Assembly: GCF_900167405.1 (NCBI RefSeq)
Contig: NZ_FUWO01000001.1
Location: 78,042 to 142,041, forward strand
Direction of reading: 5' to 3'
Source of the DNA: Globicatella sulfidifaciens DSM 15739
GTDB taxonomy: Bacteria > Bacillota > Bacilli > Lactobacillales > Aerococcaceae
Length of the DNA: 64,000 nucleotides
Shown here: positions 27,829 to 37,320 of the stretch, one piece after another
How positions within the stretch are numbered: position 1 is the first letter of the stretch
Layout of the letters: each line of letters starts with the position of its first letter
The notes under the pieces: generated by a model
What the model saw: only the letters and a program-made list of their open reading frames with translations
Told to the model about the DNA's origin: nothing
Database searches by the model: none
Made by a program: the position numbers and the translations under genes

Positions 27829-28344
27829 TTAGCTACGACGTCCGCCGCGGCCACCACGTTTGCCTTCTGTATTACGTTTAATTGAAGTTAATCGTTCTTC
27901 ACTATCTTTAAGGAAATTACTCATCAGTTGATCAAAATCACTTGTTTGACGATTGTTATTGTGATTCGTATTTTGGTTTCCAAATTTATTGGGGAAATTA
28001 CGATTCTCATTACTTACGCCATCAAAGTTCTTTTTAAATCTTGGTTCTGATGACTGATTATCTGACCCTTTTCTAAAACCTTGACGTTGAGGTCTCTCCT
28101 CTGTTTTATTTTCATTAGCTTGACGGATTGATAAACTAATCTTTCCATCGTTGGCGATAGTCAATACCTTTACTTCCACTTCTTGTCCTACCGAAAGAAC
28201 GGAATTGATATCTTTTACGAATCCATCGGATACCTCACTAATATGAACTAATCCAGATTGATTCTCTGGCAATTCGACGAAAGCACCAAAATGTGTAATT
28301 CCGGTTACTTTCCCTGTAACTTTCTGCCCCACTTCAACTGACAT
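27829..28344 (-). CDS. S1-domain RNA-binding protein (YabR-like)
   Basis: A 171-residue protein. Residues 1-72 form one S1 OB-fold (VGQKVTGKVTGITHFGAFVE, GLVHISEVSDGFVKD, VLSVGQEVEVKVLTI, KISLSIRQA). A low-complexity tail rich in Asn, Arg and Gly follows, ending RGGRGGRRS. It matches the general-stress S1 protein found next to divIC in Firmicutes (B. subtilis YabR). It probably binds RNA or ribosomes, with the RGG-like tail adding non-specific RNA affinity. An AAGGAGG ribosome binding site lies 13 bases upstream. Confidence 0.9.
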   Translation of the reverse strand: MSVEVGQKVTGKVTGITHFGAFVELPENQSGLVHISEVSDGFVKDINSVLSVGQEVEVKVLTIANDGKISLSIRQANENKTEERPQRQGFRKGSDNQSSEPRFKKNFDGVSNENRNFPNKFGNQNTNHNNNRQTSDFDQLMSNFLKDSEERLTSIKRNTEGKRGGRGGRRS

Positions 28345-28407
28345 AAAATGCTTTTTCCTCCTTAAAAATTGTCTTTAATAATAAGACATTGTAAAACATT
28401 AAATAAG

Positions 28408-28767
28408 TTATTCTGGAAGGATGGTTGTTTCCTCTGAAACAGTTTCCGTCTCTCCAAGGTCGAAAATAATTTCGCCTTCTTTTGAGTAATAGTAATCTCG
28501 GCGTGCGACTTGTTCTAAATATTCACTATCTTGTACTTGATTGTATTCTTGTTGCGCTTGTCGATTTTTTTCGACCGCTTGATTATGTTTTGCTTGGACT
28601 TGAGTCAATTGCTCAAGTGTCGCTTGCTTTTTTCCAATATTGTTCATTAAGGAAAAGCAAGCTACCCCTATCAAAAGTAAACAAACTACAGTAAAAAAGA
28701 AATTAAACTGCTTTTGGTATTTTCCTTTGATAGTTTTCTTAGATTTATTTCTATTATATTGAGCCAT
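28408..28767 (-). CDS. divIC: Septum formation initiator DivIC/FtsB family
   Basis: A 119-residue bitopic membrane protein of the division complex. It has a basic cytosolic N-terminus (NRNKSKKTIKGKYQK), one transmembrane helix (about 24-42), an extracytoplasmic coiled coil (LEQLTQVQAKHNQAVEKNRQ) and the conserved domain YLEQVARRDYYYSKEGEIIF. It would form the DivIB-DivIC-FtsL subcomplex. The start is the ATG at 28765-28767 after GGAGGTGAGACA. It is located between rqcP and the S1-domain gene as in other Firmicutes. Confidence 0.94.
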   Translation of the reverse strand: MAQYNRNKSKKTIKGKYQKQFNFFFTVVCLLLIGVACFSLMNNIGKKQATLEQLTQVQAKHNQAVEKNRQAQQEYNQVQDSEYLEQVARRDYYYSKEGEIIFDLGETETVSEETTILPE

Positions 28768-28898
28768 TGTCTCACCTCCAATACTCATACATCATGAGTA
28801 TATCATTGAAAGAACATAATTACCATAAAAGGCTAATTTTTTCTTTTAAAATTTTCTTAATTATTCGTCTGAAACTTTGGTTGCATGATGATTTAAGT

Positions 28899-29189
28899 TT
28901 AACTTAAAAATTCATCAATAATTGGAATCTCTTTTTCAATTCTTTCTTCTGAGATAATCTTATATAACTCGACTGCTTCATTTTTCTTCGTGGTATCACG
29001 AATATCTAAAATCTCGACTGTCATAATACGATTACCAAAACGAATCTCTAAGGTATCACCAATCTTAACGGTTGAACTCGATTTAGCAACAGTATCGTTA
29101 ATCTTAATACGTCCTTGGTCAGCTACTTCTTTCGCAACAGTACGACGTTTAATCAATCGTGATACTTTTAAAAACTTATCTAATCTCAT
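28899..29189 (-). CDS. rqcP: S4-domain RQC factor RqcP
   Basis: A 96-residue S4 RNA-binding protein. The S4 motif covers residues 1-60 ([20 protein letters not shown], then [20 protein letters not shown]). In B. subtilis the orthologue (YabO) stabilises peptidyl-tRNA on obstructed 50S subunits and works with RqcH in C-terminal Ala-tailing. It begins 14 bases after mfd and precedes divIC, the standard position. Confidence 0.93.
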   Translation of the reverse strand: MRLDKFLKVSRLIKRRTVAKEVADQGRIKINDTVAKSSSTVKIGDTLEIRFGNRIMTVEILDIRDTTKKNEAVELYKIISEERIEKEIPIIDEFLS

Positions 29190-29203
29190 CTGCTATTGCT
29201 CCT

Positions 29204-32200
29204 TTACTTTTTTCTTTCAGCAATGGCTTGGGTTAAGTTTTTCAAATAACCTAACCATTGATAACTTGGTATACCTCGTACTTGCAAGGTTACCTTCAGC
29301 TGTTCTTTTTCAACTGCTACTTTAATTTTCACCGGAATATCTTGCAATAATTCGAAAATGGTTGCCCCTTGTAATTTCCGCGTCATGCGCGGATTAAAAG
29401 TCACTTCCACTTGATCATTTTTCTGCTTAATTTGTTCAACGCCAGCTAGTAAACCATAATGCTTAATTAAGGCAATCTCTAATAAATCACTCACTTCATC
29501 AGGAAATTCACCAAAACGGTCAATCAACTGATCTTGTAATTGTCGATAAGATTCTTCAGAATCCACTTGTTGAATCGATTTATAAATAGCAATTTTTTGA
29601 CGTTCATCACTAATATAAGAAGAGGGTAAATAAGCATCGATCATTAAGTCCCACTCAATACTTTCTGAAGTTTCTTCTGAGACGGGTTTCTTCAAGCCAC
29701 GTTTAACATCCACGGCTTCTTTTAACATTTGAGAATACATATCAAAACCAACAGAATCGATAAAGCCGGATTGTTGCTTCCCTAATAAATTACCAGCACC
29801 CCGAATCGATAAGTCACGCATTGCAATTTTAAAGCCACTCCCCAATTCAGTAAATTCTTGAATGGCTTGCAATCGTTTAGCACTGACTTCACTTAATTGT
29901 TTAAACGGCTCATACATTAAGTAGGCATAGGCCACCCGGTTCGTTCGACCTACCCGTCCTCTTAATTGATACAAGGTTGACAGCCCCATATGATCAGCCA
30001 TGTCAACAAATAAAGTATTCGCATTGGGAATGTCCACACCGGTTTCAATAATCGTGGTTGTGACTAATATATCATACGCACCATTGATAAAATCAATTAA
30101 GATGGTCTCTAATTGCACTTCTGTCATTTGACCATGCGCAACAGCGACACGAGCTTCCGGTACTAATTCTTGTAATTCTTGGGCACGTTGATCAATGGTG
30201 GCGACCCGATTATATAAATAGAAACACTGTCCACCACGGGCCATTTCACGTTCAATGGCCGATTTAATCGCTGCTTCATTTCGCTCCATCACATAGGTTT
30301 GCACTGGAAAACGATCATTTGGTGGCGTCTCAATAACCGATAAGTCACGCACACCAATCATCGACATATGCAAGGTTCGTGGTATCGGCGTTGCCGTTAA
30401 AGTTAAGACATCGACTTGAGATTTTAATTGTTTCAAGCGTTCTTTATGTTTTACCCCAAAACGTTGCTCTTCATCGACGACTAATAGGCCTAAATCAGCA
30501 AATTCAATATCTTTCGATAAAACTCTATGCGTACCAACGACAATATCTATTTTACCTAAGGCTAATCCTGTTATCGTTTCTTTCTGTTGCTTTTGCGTAA
30601 CAAAGCGACTTAAAAGACCTATATTAACAGGAAAGTCAACGAAACGTTCTATTAAAGAATTATAATGTTGTTGCGCTAAAATAGTAGTCGGCACCAGAAA
30701 GGCCACTTGTTTACCATCCATTACAGCCTTAAAGGCCGCTCGCATCGCGACTTCGGTCTTACCATAGCCTACATCTCCCACTAATAAGCGGTCCATTGGT
30801 CGTTCTTTTTCCATATCGGCTTTAATTTCAGCCGTAGAACGTAATTGATCCTCTGTTTCCACATAACTAAAGGCATTTTCAAACGCTGCTTGCTCTGGAG
30901 TATCGGGTCCAAATGCATAACCTTTTTGATTTTCACGCTTGGCATATAACTCAATCAATTCATCCGCAATGTCTTCAATTTTAGTCGCTATCTTGGCTTT
31001 GGTCTTCTGCCATTCAGCGCCCCCTAATTTATTTAACTTAGGTACTTTGGACTCAGATGCAACATATTTTTGTAAAAGTTGAATTTGATCAACAGGTAAT
31101 AAAATGCGCGAGTTGTCTTGGTATACGACCGATACCATATCGCGATGGACGCCATTAATTTCAATGGTTTCTACCCCGGTATACTGCCCAATCCCATGGT
31201 TAATATGAACGACATAATCACCAATTTCAAGTTCTGAATAGCTTTTAATACGCTCAGCATTAGATAAAGTTTGCTTGCGTACGCTACGTCGCTTAACCTG
31301 ATTGAATAATTCTTTACCAGTTAGCACTACCCATTTAGCAACCGGCAATTCAAATCCATTGGTTAAATTGCCTACTACGATATTGACCGCTTGCGGACTA
31401 AAGGTGGCTGTATCTTGAATGATAACCGGTTGAATGCCATATTCTTCAAAACGCGCCTGAGCTTTTCTTGCTTCTTCAAGTGTAGGTAAAACGACTTGTA
31501 CAATATTTTCTTGTTTCAACCAATGGTCGATTTCTGTTTTAACCAATGGCATTTGATTAAAGAATTGATTCATACTGCGATAATGGATATGATGAATGGC
31601 TCTAAACGTTAATTTACCTAATCCACGTTGAATGACCGAACAATAAATTTTAGGCTGTTTGGCATTTTTAATTTGTTCTGTCGCTTCCACTTTAATAGAA
31701 AGACCGGGTAATAAATTCCCTTTAGTCATTTCTTGTTCAATCCAAAATAAATCTTCCTCAATCGATTGACGTTCACGATTTTGAATCCGATCTAATTCAT
31801 TAATAATAAGGGTACCATCATCGGCTAAATAATCTACAAGGGTGGTTCCCTTGGTATCACGGTATTCTAAGTAAGCCAAATGATATTGCATCGGCTCCCC
31901 ATGTTGAAGACGTTCAAGATGATCAGTCATCCCTTTCATAACTTGTTCTTGAGTCTCATCATCTTTGATTTTTTTCACTCTTTTTTCTAAATCAGCCTGA
32001 ATTTGAGGTAAGACTGCTTGTTGCTCTTCTAAACTGAACAAAACATCTTTAACAGGTAATAATTGAATAGACTCAACATTGTCAATTGATTCTTGGGTTT
32101 CCGCATCAAAGAAACGGATGGAATCTAGTTCTGTATCAAAGAAATCTAAGCGAACTGGATATTCATAATTTAATGGATAGAAGTCAATAATACTACCACG

Positions 32201-32725
32201 AATACTATATTCTCCCGGAGATTGTACCATTGACTCACGCGTATAGCCTAAGTAGTTTAAACGCTTTTCCAGTGCTAATCGTTCAATATCATCGCCTAAA
32301 CTTAATGTTACTTGGGCCTCTTTCCAAATAGATACCGGCGTTAATCTTTTTCTTAATGCCAACCCAGATGCGACAATCACACAAGGTTCACCACTGGCTA
32401 AAGCCGTTAAGGCTTCAACGCGCATCGCTTGATTATCAAATGAAGCCACTGAAAATTCAATCGGCATGGCTTCTTCTACCGGAAATAAATGAACCGGATA
32501 ATCGGGTAATAACTGCTGTAAATCATCAACTAATTGTGTTAAATGAGTCGCAACGGGTTCAACGATTAATAATTGTCTTGGTTGTTCATTGAATAATTGT
32601 GCCCACAAAACAGCCCGAGCGCTGTCATCAACCCCCGTTACTAATTGTTGGCTTCCCGAAGCTTGAAACTTAATCAGCTCCTGAACAACCTTTGAAAATG
32701 GCTCTTTATTTAAATAATTTATCAT
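29204..32725 (-). CDS. mfd: Transcription-repair coupling factor
   Basis: A 1173-residue SF2 translocase that removes RNA polymerase stalled at lesions and recruits UvrA. A UvrB-like N-terminal region is followed by the RNA-polymerase-interacting CarD-like domain (ELEIGDYVVHINHGIGQYTG), helicase motif I (LLVGDVGYGKTEVAMRAAFK), DEEQRFG, TATPIPRTLHMS, the RecG-like TRCF region GLSTLYQLRGRVGRTNRVAY and a C-terminal D7 domain. The start is the ATG at 32723-32725 after AGGAGAATTATATTA; nine upstream codons are unsupported. A modular repeat copy separates it from pth. Confidence 0.96.
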   Translation of the reverse strand: MINYLNKEPFSKVVQELIKFQASGSQQLVTGVDDSARAVLWAQLFNEQPRQLLIVEPVATHLTQLVDDLQQLLPDYPVHLFPVEEAMPIEFSVASFDNQAMRVEALTALASGEPCVIVASGLALRKRLTPVSIWKEAQVTLSLGDDIERLALEKRLNYLGYTRESMVQSPGEYSIRGSIIDFYPLNYEYPVRLDFFDTELDSIRFFDAETQESIDNVESIQLLPVKDVLFSLEEQQAVLPQIQADLEKRVKKIKDDETQEQVMKGMTDHLERLQHGEPMQYHLAYLEYRDTKGTTLVDYLADDGTLIINELDRIQNRERQSIEEDLFWIEQEMTKGNLLPGLSIKVEATEQIKNAKQPKIYCSVIQRGLGKLTFRAIHHIHYRSMNQFFNQMPLVKTEIDHWLKQENIVQVVLPTLEEARKAQARFEEYGIQPVIIQDTATFSPQAVNIVVGNLTNGFELPVAKWVVLTGKELFNQVKRRSVRKQTLSNAERIKSYSELEIGDYVVHINHGIGQYTGVETIEINGVHRDMVSVVYQDNSRILLPVDQIQLLQKYVASESKVPKLNKLGGAEWQKTKAKIATKIEDIADELIELYAKRENQKGYAFGPDTPEQAAFENAFSYVETEDQLRSTAEIKADMEKERPMDRLLVGDVGYGKTEVAMRAAFKAVMDGKQVAFLVPTTILAQQHYNSLIERFVDFPVNIGLLSRFVTQKQQKETITGLALGKIDIVVGTHRVLSKDIEFADLGLLVVDEEQRFGVKHKERLKQLKSQVDVLTLTATPIPRTLHMSMIGVRDLSVIETPPNDRFPVQTYVMERNEAAIKSAIEREMARGGQCFYLYNRVATIDQRAQELQELVPEARVAVAHGQMTEVQLETILIDFINGAYDILVTTTIIETGVDIPNANTLFVDMADHMGLSTLYQLRGRVGRTNRVAYAYLMYEPFKQLSEVSAKRLQAIQEFTELGSGFKIAMRDLSIRGAGNLLGKQQSGFIDSVGFDMYSQMLKEAVDVKRGLKKPVSEETSESIEWDLMIDAYLPSSYISDERQKIAIYKSIQQVDSEESYRQLQDQLIDRFGEFPDEVSDLLEIALIKHYGLLAGVEQIKQKNDQVEVTFNPRMTRKLQGATIFELLQDIPVKIKVAVEKEQLKVTLQVRGIPSYQWLGYLKNLTQAIAERKK

Positions 32726-32751
32726 TAATATAATTCTCCTAACAACACACA

Positions 32752-32935
32752 AAGGGGAGTGAGTAACAAGTAGAAAATAAGATTATCTCTGCTTCGTCTC
32801 CCACCCCCGCACCATTGAGTAGTTAATAAACAAGTCTGTATGGACGATGTTTATTAGCTACTCAATCACTGCGCAAATACTAAAATTTTACTGGTTTGGA
32901 AAGAATATTCATATCTATCCAAGCCAATTTTTATT
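32752..32935 (-). repeat. Modular repeat copy inside the pth-mfd unit
   Basis: One B and one A module in minus orientation. The A hairpin keeps full pairing with different bases: ATTGAGTAGTTAATAAACA faces TGTTTATTAGCTACTCAAT. This is the clearest compensated variant, because the usual GCCTCAAAC/GTTTGAGGC arm is replaced on both sides. The B loop is also altered (TAGAAAATAAGATTATCTC). Confidence 0.85.
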
Positions 32936-32948
32936 TAAATTTTACTGG

Positions 32949-33515
32949 TTATTTTTGATTGTAAATATTCATGGTTGCTGAAAAATCATCATGTTCGATC
33001 CAATGTTCTATCGCTTCAACCACTCGATCAATGGTCGCGTCAATCGTAACTCGATCTTCTGGGGAAAATGGTGCTAAAACATGATCCACAACTTTCCAGC
33101 CACCTGATGGTCTACCAATTCCGACTTTGATACGGTTAAATTCTTGACTACCTAGCATCTCAATAATACTCTTCATCCCATTATGGCCGCCCGAACTCCC
33201 ATTGCGACGTAAACGAATACGACCCGGTTCCAAATCTAAGTCATCATAAATAACCAAAATATCTTCCATGCCAATCCCAAAATAACTCATTAGAGGAAGC
33301 ACTGCTTCTCCTGATAAGTTCATATACGTATAAGGTTTCATAAAATAAATTCGCTCACCATTATGATGCCAGCTCGTATAATCAGCTCTAAACTTTTGAT
33401 CCGTCATTGATAAAGAATGTTTGTCCAAAAATCGATCAACGACATCAAAACCAATATTATGACGTGTCCCATCATATTTACTTCCTGGGTTGCCTAATCC
33501 AATAATTAATTTCAT
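32949..33515 (-). CDS. pth: Peptidyl-tRNA hydrolase
   Basis: A 188-residue enzyme that recycles peptidyl-tRNA released from ribosomes. Catalytic His20 is in KYDGTRHNIGFDVVDRF. FMKPYTYMNLSGEAV, IYDDLDLEPGRIRLRRNGS and GHNGMKSI are typical. The length is standard. It is upstream of mfd as in Firmicutes generally, divergent from ldh. Confidence 0.97.
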   Translation of the reverse strand: MKLIIGLGNPGSKYDGTRHNIGFDVVDRFLDKHSLSMTDQKFRADYTSWHHNGERIYFMKPYTYMNLSGEAVLPLMSYFGIGMEDILVIYDDLDLEPGRIRLRRNGSSGGHNGMKSIIEMLGSQEFNRIKVGIGRPSGGWKVVDHVLAPFSPEDRVTIDATIDRVVEAIEHWIEHDDFSATMNIYNQK

Positions 33516-33668
33516 TGTGTACCACCTATTTTTTATCTGTAGACTTATTATAGCATAACTATTTTGAAAAGTCGTTTTATATAAATCTGTATTAGTACCA
33601 TTTGAAAACTGTTACATTGTAAATAAAGCGTTAGCATTATTTTTCTTTGATAAAATACTTTTTTTAGC

Positions 33669-33697
33669 TTTAATTTTATATAATTATTTGTTATACT
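33669..33697 (+). promoter_or_regulatory. Probable ldh promoter
   Basis: TTTAAT and TATACT with a 17-base spacer, about 34 bases before the ldh ATG; AGGAGG follows at about 33718. A weak cre-like string, AATAAAGCGTTAGCA (33622-33636), lies further upstream. I see no clear Rex box. Confidence 0.5.
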
Positions 33698-33730
33698 ATA
33701 AAAAACAATATAATATAGGAGGTTTGCTAA

Positions 33731-34693
33731 ATGTCACAAAAATCATCAAAAAGCAAAATTATCTTAGTTGGAGATGGCGCTGTTGGTTCAAGTTTTGCAT
33801 TTGCAACTGTTACACAAAATATTGGTCGTGAGTTAGGTATTATCGATATTAACACAGAGAAAACAGAAGGGGATGCCTTAGACTTATCGAGTGCATTAGC
33901 ATTTACCTCGCCTAAAAAAATCTATGCTGCAACATACGCAGACTGTCATGATGCAGATATTGTCGTAATCACTGCTGGTGCTGCTCAAAAACCAGGTGAA
34001 ACACGTTTAGACTTAGTACACAAAAACTTAAAAATCTTCAAAGGAATTATCGGTGAAATCGTCGCATCTGGTTTCGATGGCATCTTCTTAATCGCTTCAA
34101 ATCCAGTTGATGTTTTAACTTATGCTACTTGGAAATTCAGTGGGTTCCCTAAAGAACGTGTTATTGGAACAGGTACTTCATTAGATACAGCACGTTTCCG
34201 TCAACGTATTGCTGACTTGGTTAGCGTTGATGCGCGTAACGTTCACGGTTATATCTTAGGGGAACACGGTGATACAGAATTCCCTGTTTGGTCACACGCT
34301 AACATCGGTGGATTACAAATCGCTGACTGGGTTAAAATTCACCCAGAAGTTGATGAAGAAGAATTAGTTAACATCTTCTTTAAAGTACGTGATGCTGCTT
34401 ATGAAATTATCGCTAAAAAAGGTGCAACTTACTATGGTATCGCTGTTGCCTTAGCAAGTATTTGTAAAGCTATCTTAGACGATAATAAAGCGGTCTTTCC
34501 ATTATCAGTATATTTAAATGGTGAATATGGTCAAAAAGATATCTTTATCGGAGCTCCAGCCGTGATTGGTCGTCAAGGTATCGAGACTGTTATCGAAATC
34601 CCATTAAACGATGCTGAAACTGAAAAAATGAATTTATCATCTACCACATTGAAAAATGTTATCGATGAAGGTTTTGCTTTATTAGAACAATAA
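33731..34693 (+). CDS. ldh: L-lactate dehydrogenase
   Basis: A 320-residue NAD-dependent enzyme that reduces pyruvate to L-lactate and so restores NAD in fermentation. It has the Rossmann [42 protein letters not shown] (split here as [12 protein letters not shown] and [12 protein letters not shown]), and the catalytic [18 protein letters not shown]. The length is typical. AGGAGG lies nine bases before the ATG. It stands alone between a promoter and a strong terminator, consistent with high expression. Confidence 0.97.
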   Translation: MSQKSSKSKIILVGDGAVGSSFAFATVTQNIGRELGIIDINTEKTEGDALDLSSALAFTSPKKIYAATYADCHDADIVVITAGAAQKPGETRLDLVHKNLKIFKGIIGEIVASGFDGIFLIASNPVDVLTYATWKFSGFPKERVIGTGTSLDTARFRQRIADLVSVDARNVHGYILGEHGDTEFPVWSHANIGGLQIADWVKIHPEVDEEELVNIFFKVRDAAYEIIAKKGATYYGIAVALASICKAILDDNKAVFPLSVYLNGEYGQKDIFIGAPAVIGRQGIETVIEIPLNDAETEKMNLSSTTLKNVIDEGFALLEQ

Positions 34694-34704
34694 GATAAAT
34701 AATG

Positions 34705-34740
34705 AACACCACTCGTTTTCAAATGAGTGGTGTTTTTGTT
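34705..34740 (+). terminator. Terminator of ldh
   Basis: AACACCACTC (34705-34714) pairs with GAGTGGTGTT (34725-34734), followed by TTTGTTTTATTT. Confidence 0.92.
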
Positions 34741-34745
34741 TTATT

Positions 34746-35160
34746 TGCAGAAAATTGAAGCGACCAAAATCTACTGCGTAAGAGTTTTAACACGTACCTC
34801 TGTCAATTCCATCAGTTTGTAAGATGCAACGCAAAAAATCTACTGCATGATAATTTTTAACTGTGTTGTAACAAGATGAAGTAAATTGCGCACCCTACTC
34901 TCTTCTTTCCTACACACAATTTTTCGATTAATTACTTCACTTCACGTATGGCAAAATAGTTTTCTTCGTGATCGGTGTATTATAAACTCAATATGGCACA
35001 AATTCTAACTTGGTCAATCAAGTTTATGCTTTATTATATATATAAAATGGTTACCTGAATAGAGAGAACAAAAATAAATTATTGACTAATATATTTGGTA
35101 CCACGACCATTCCTTTTCTAATAACATAGCCGTTTTCCATTAAAATTCTGCTATTGTAAT
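34746..35160. other. Intergenic stretch with imperfect direct repeat
   Basis: About 415 bases with no supported gene. AAAATCTACTGC occurs twice (near 34769 and 34836), each followed by a related AT-rich stretch. Nothing else is recognised. Confidence 0.4.
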
Positions 35161-35164
35161 ACAA

Positions 35165-35214
35165 ACCCCACGCAAAATCAAACGATAATTTTTGCGTTTG
35201 GTTTTGCGTGGGTT
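35165..35214 (-). terminator. Terminator of the VOC pseudogene
   Basis: AACCCCACGCAAAATCAAAC (from 35165) pairs with GTTTGGTTTTGCGTGGGTT (ending 35214). The stem is long and nearly perfect with a weak T-run on the minus strand. Confidence 0.65.
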
Positions 35215-35256
35215 AATTCGTATGTACTTATTTTTGGTTTGGCAACACTACGGCAA

Positions 35257-36144
35257 TTAGTCTTTTGCACTTTCAAATGCCGCTTGCATTGCAGCTAAAT
35301 CTAATTTTTTCATTTTTAATACGGCTTGATTCACAGCTTTGATTCCTTCGAGGTTATCTGATTGATATGAAGTCATTAACCAGCTTGGCACTACTTGCCA
35401 AGAAACCCCAAATTGGTCTTTACACCAGCCACATTGAGCAGCTGCTGGTACGTGGTTTAACGCCTCCCAATAGGTATCCACTTCTTCTTGTGTGTCACAG
35501 TAAACCATTAATGAGACAGCTTCAGAAAACACTTTGTCTCCAGTATAACCATGGTCCATCGCAATAATGGCAGTATCCTCCATCACAATTTTTCCATAAT
35601 TAATTTTGGCACGGTCATCATGTGCTTCCCCTGGTTGATATTCATTAACATCCAAAACTGGCGTATTAAATAATTGTCCATAATATTCAAGAGCTGGTTT
35701 GGCTAAGCCAACTAATTTATCTGCAAATAATAAGCAATATTCTAACTTATATGGTTGGCTTAGTGAGTCATCGGTAAATAATTGCCAGGTCATGCCATAT
35801 TTATCTTTTACCCACGTATAATGTGGATTAAATGGATATTCGCCTAAGGGCATCATCACTTGGCCATCTGCTAAAAATGCTTCCGTTAAGCGACTAACCT
35901 CTTCTTTAGAGTCACAACTCAACATGAAGGAGATGCTTTCGTCTAATTGAAAATAGGGACCTCCTGAAATGGCCGCTATTGTTTTACCTGCAATTTCAAA
36001 TTCTAATAAATCACAATCTCCTGATGGTGTGTCGGTGATGGTATAAAGCCAATTAACTTTTGAGCCTTTAATTAAACTTGTATAAAATTCGACCGCTTCT
36101 TTTGCATTATCATCAAACTATAAATGGGGCACTATTTTTACCAT
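35257..36144 (-). pseudogene. VOC-superfamily (PhnB-like) protein with one nonsense codon
   Basis: The frame runs from an ATG at 36142-36144 (AGAGGATCAGT before it) to the stop at 35257, 295 codons, broken only by TAG at 36118-36120 (codon 9). Reading through gives MVKIVPHL-stop-FDDNAKEAVEFYTSLI, where the family usually has Trp (HLWFD), so a TGG-to-TAG change explains it. The rest holds two tandem PhnB/glyoxalase-like domains (SWQVVPSWL at the end of the second). An internal ATG at 35923-35925 would give a 222-residue product lacking most of the first domain. No other damage is visible, so the mutation is recent, or a sequencing error. Confidence 0.85.
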
Positions 36145-36249
36145 ACTGATCCTCTTCTGTCTTTTATTGACGGTTAATTTGTAAGGTGATTCTTTCGAAA
36201 TCAAACTATGATTTTATTATATAGGTCAATGCGCTATTATGTAAGCCAA

Positions 36250-36927
36250 TTAATACTTTTTAGCCAACCAATATGAATAAATACTCACACCAATTGCAAA
36301 GCTTAAAAGCGTCACTAAAATAACAATTGGCATCCATTGAGCTTTTACAAAAAATGACGAAATGATTAACATCAATCCTGCAATGACAGAAACATAACCG
36401 CTAGCCATTTGTGTACGGCGCCATGTTTCTTCATTTTTCTTACTCCAAGGTGTTCTAAAACCAATATTGATCCAGCTATTTTTATTTAATTTGGCTTTAG
36501 GTGAAAGGTTACCAATAAAGATTAATAAAGAGCCTAATATAATACCTGTAAATCTGCCTAAAGGTACGGGAACATCATTTAAATCGGCAATGCCATTCAC
36601 GGTCGCATAGAGGGTATAGCCAAACATTAAATTTAACAAAACTAAGGTCGCATAAGTCACTTTAACTGATAATTTTTGATTGTTGGTTCCGGTTTGCTCT
36701 TTCTCAGCTAATCTTTTGGTAATGTATTGCATTGACAACCCTATTACCACTAGCAAAGCTGGAAATAGAAAGATTTCGTTTTTACTTCCCCAACGATCGA
36801 CTTGATTATTCATTCCATAGTGCATGGGAATTTTCTCAGGTAAATTAGGATAGAAAATGATTGCTAATAATAGTGGCATAATCATTAAGATACCTAATAT
36901 TAGTTTATTGGTTTTATTTATTTTCAT
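36250..36927 (-). CDS. SdpI-family membrane protein
   Basis: A 225-residue protein with six hydrophobic segments. The N-terminal DUF1648-type part has NLPEKIPMHYGMNNQVDRWG after the first helix, and the C-terminal SdpI domain contains IGFRTPWSKKNEETWRRTQM. In B. subtilis SdpI gives immunity to the SdpC cannibalism toxin and sequesters the SdpR repressor. The gene overlaps the upstream SdpR-like gene by 14 bases, the same pairing as in Bacillus. No SdpC-like toxin gene is visible nearby, so its present role is unknown. Confidence 0.9.
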   Translation of the reverse strand: MKINKTNKLILGILMIMPLLLAIIFYPNLPEKIPMHYGMNNQVDRWGSKNEIFLFPALLVVIGLSMQYITKRLAEKEQTGTNNQKLSVKVTYATLVLLNLMFGYTLYATVNGIADLNDVPVPLGRFTGIILGSLLIFIGNLSPKAKLNKNSWINIGFRTPWSKKNEETWRRTQMASGYVSVIAGLMLIISSFFVKAQWMPIVILVTLLSFAIGVSIYSYWLAKKY

Positions 36928-37201
36928 TATGATTTCCTCCCATCAATTGATTCATCCACATAATCGCATCATCTAATACCGTTAAATTCAGCTCATAATA
37001 AATGAAATTTTTATATTTCGTTTCATATATTAAGTCCGCCTCTCTTAATTTTTTCAAATGATAGGATAAGGCTTGCGGTGTCATTTCTAAATTTTCAGCA
37101 ATCTCGCCTGAACTAATTTTTCCTTTACGTAACAACATTAAAATATTTCGTCGTGTTTCGTCGGCCAATGCTGACAAGATTTGATTCACACCCAACACCA
37201 T
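36914..37201 (-). CDS. ArsR-family repressor, SdpR-like
   Basis: A 95-residue winged-helix regulator. The helix-turn-helix reads SSGEIAENLEMTPQALSYHLKKLREADLIY (recognition part QALSYHLKKLREAD). No metal-binding cysteines are present, so it is not a metal sensor. The start is the ATG at 37199-37201 close behind AAAGGTGTG; a GTG one codon upstream is less likely. It likely represses its own promoter, which carries the palindrome at 37229-37248, and SdpI would relieve it. Confidence 0.88.
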   Translation of the reverse strand: MVLGVNQILSALADETRRNILMLLRKGKISSGEIAENLEMTPQALSYHLKKLREADLIYETKYKNFIYYELNLTVLDDAIMWMNQLMGGNHNENK

Positions 37202-37227
37202 CACACCTTTCTATTTCAAATTTTATT

Positions 37228-37257
37228 TAAATAGAGTATACTCCATTTTTCTGTCAA
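37228..37257 (-). promoter_or_regulatory. sdpRI-like promoter with palindromic operator
   Basis: On the minus strand TTGACA (37252-37257) is followed at once by AAATGGAGTATACTCTATTT (37229-37248), a palindrome centred on GAGTATACTC. TATTTA can serve as the -10. The operator fills the spacer, fitting autorepression. Confidence 0.65.
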
Positions 37258-37320
37258 ATACAATAGTTATTTAAAAATATTTTTAAATAGAATTCATTTT
37301 TCTAAATATCTGATGTGGAT

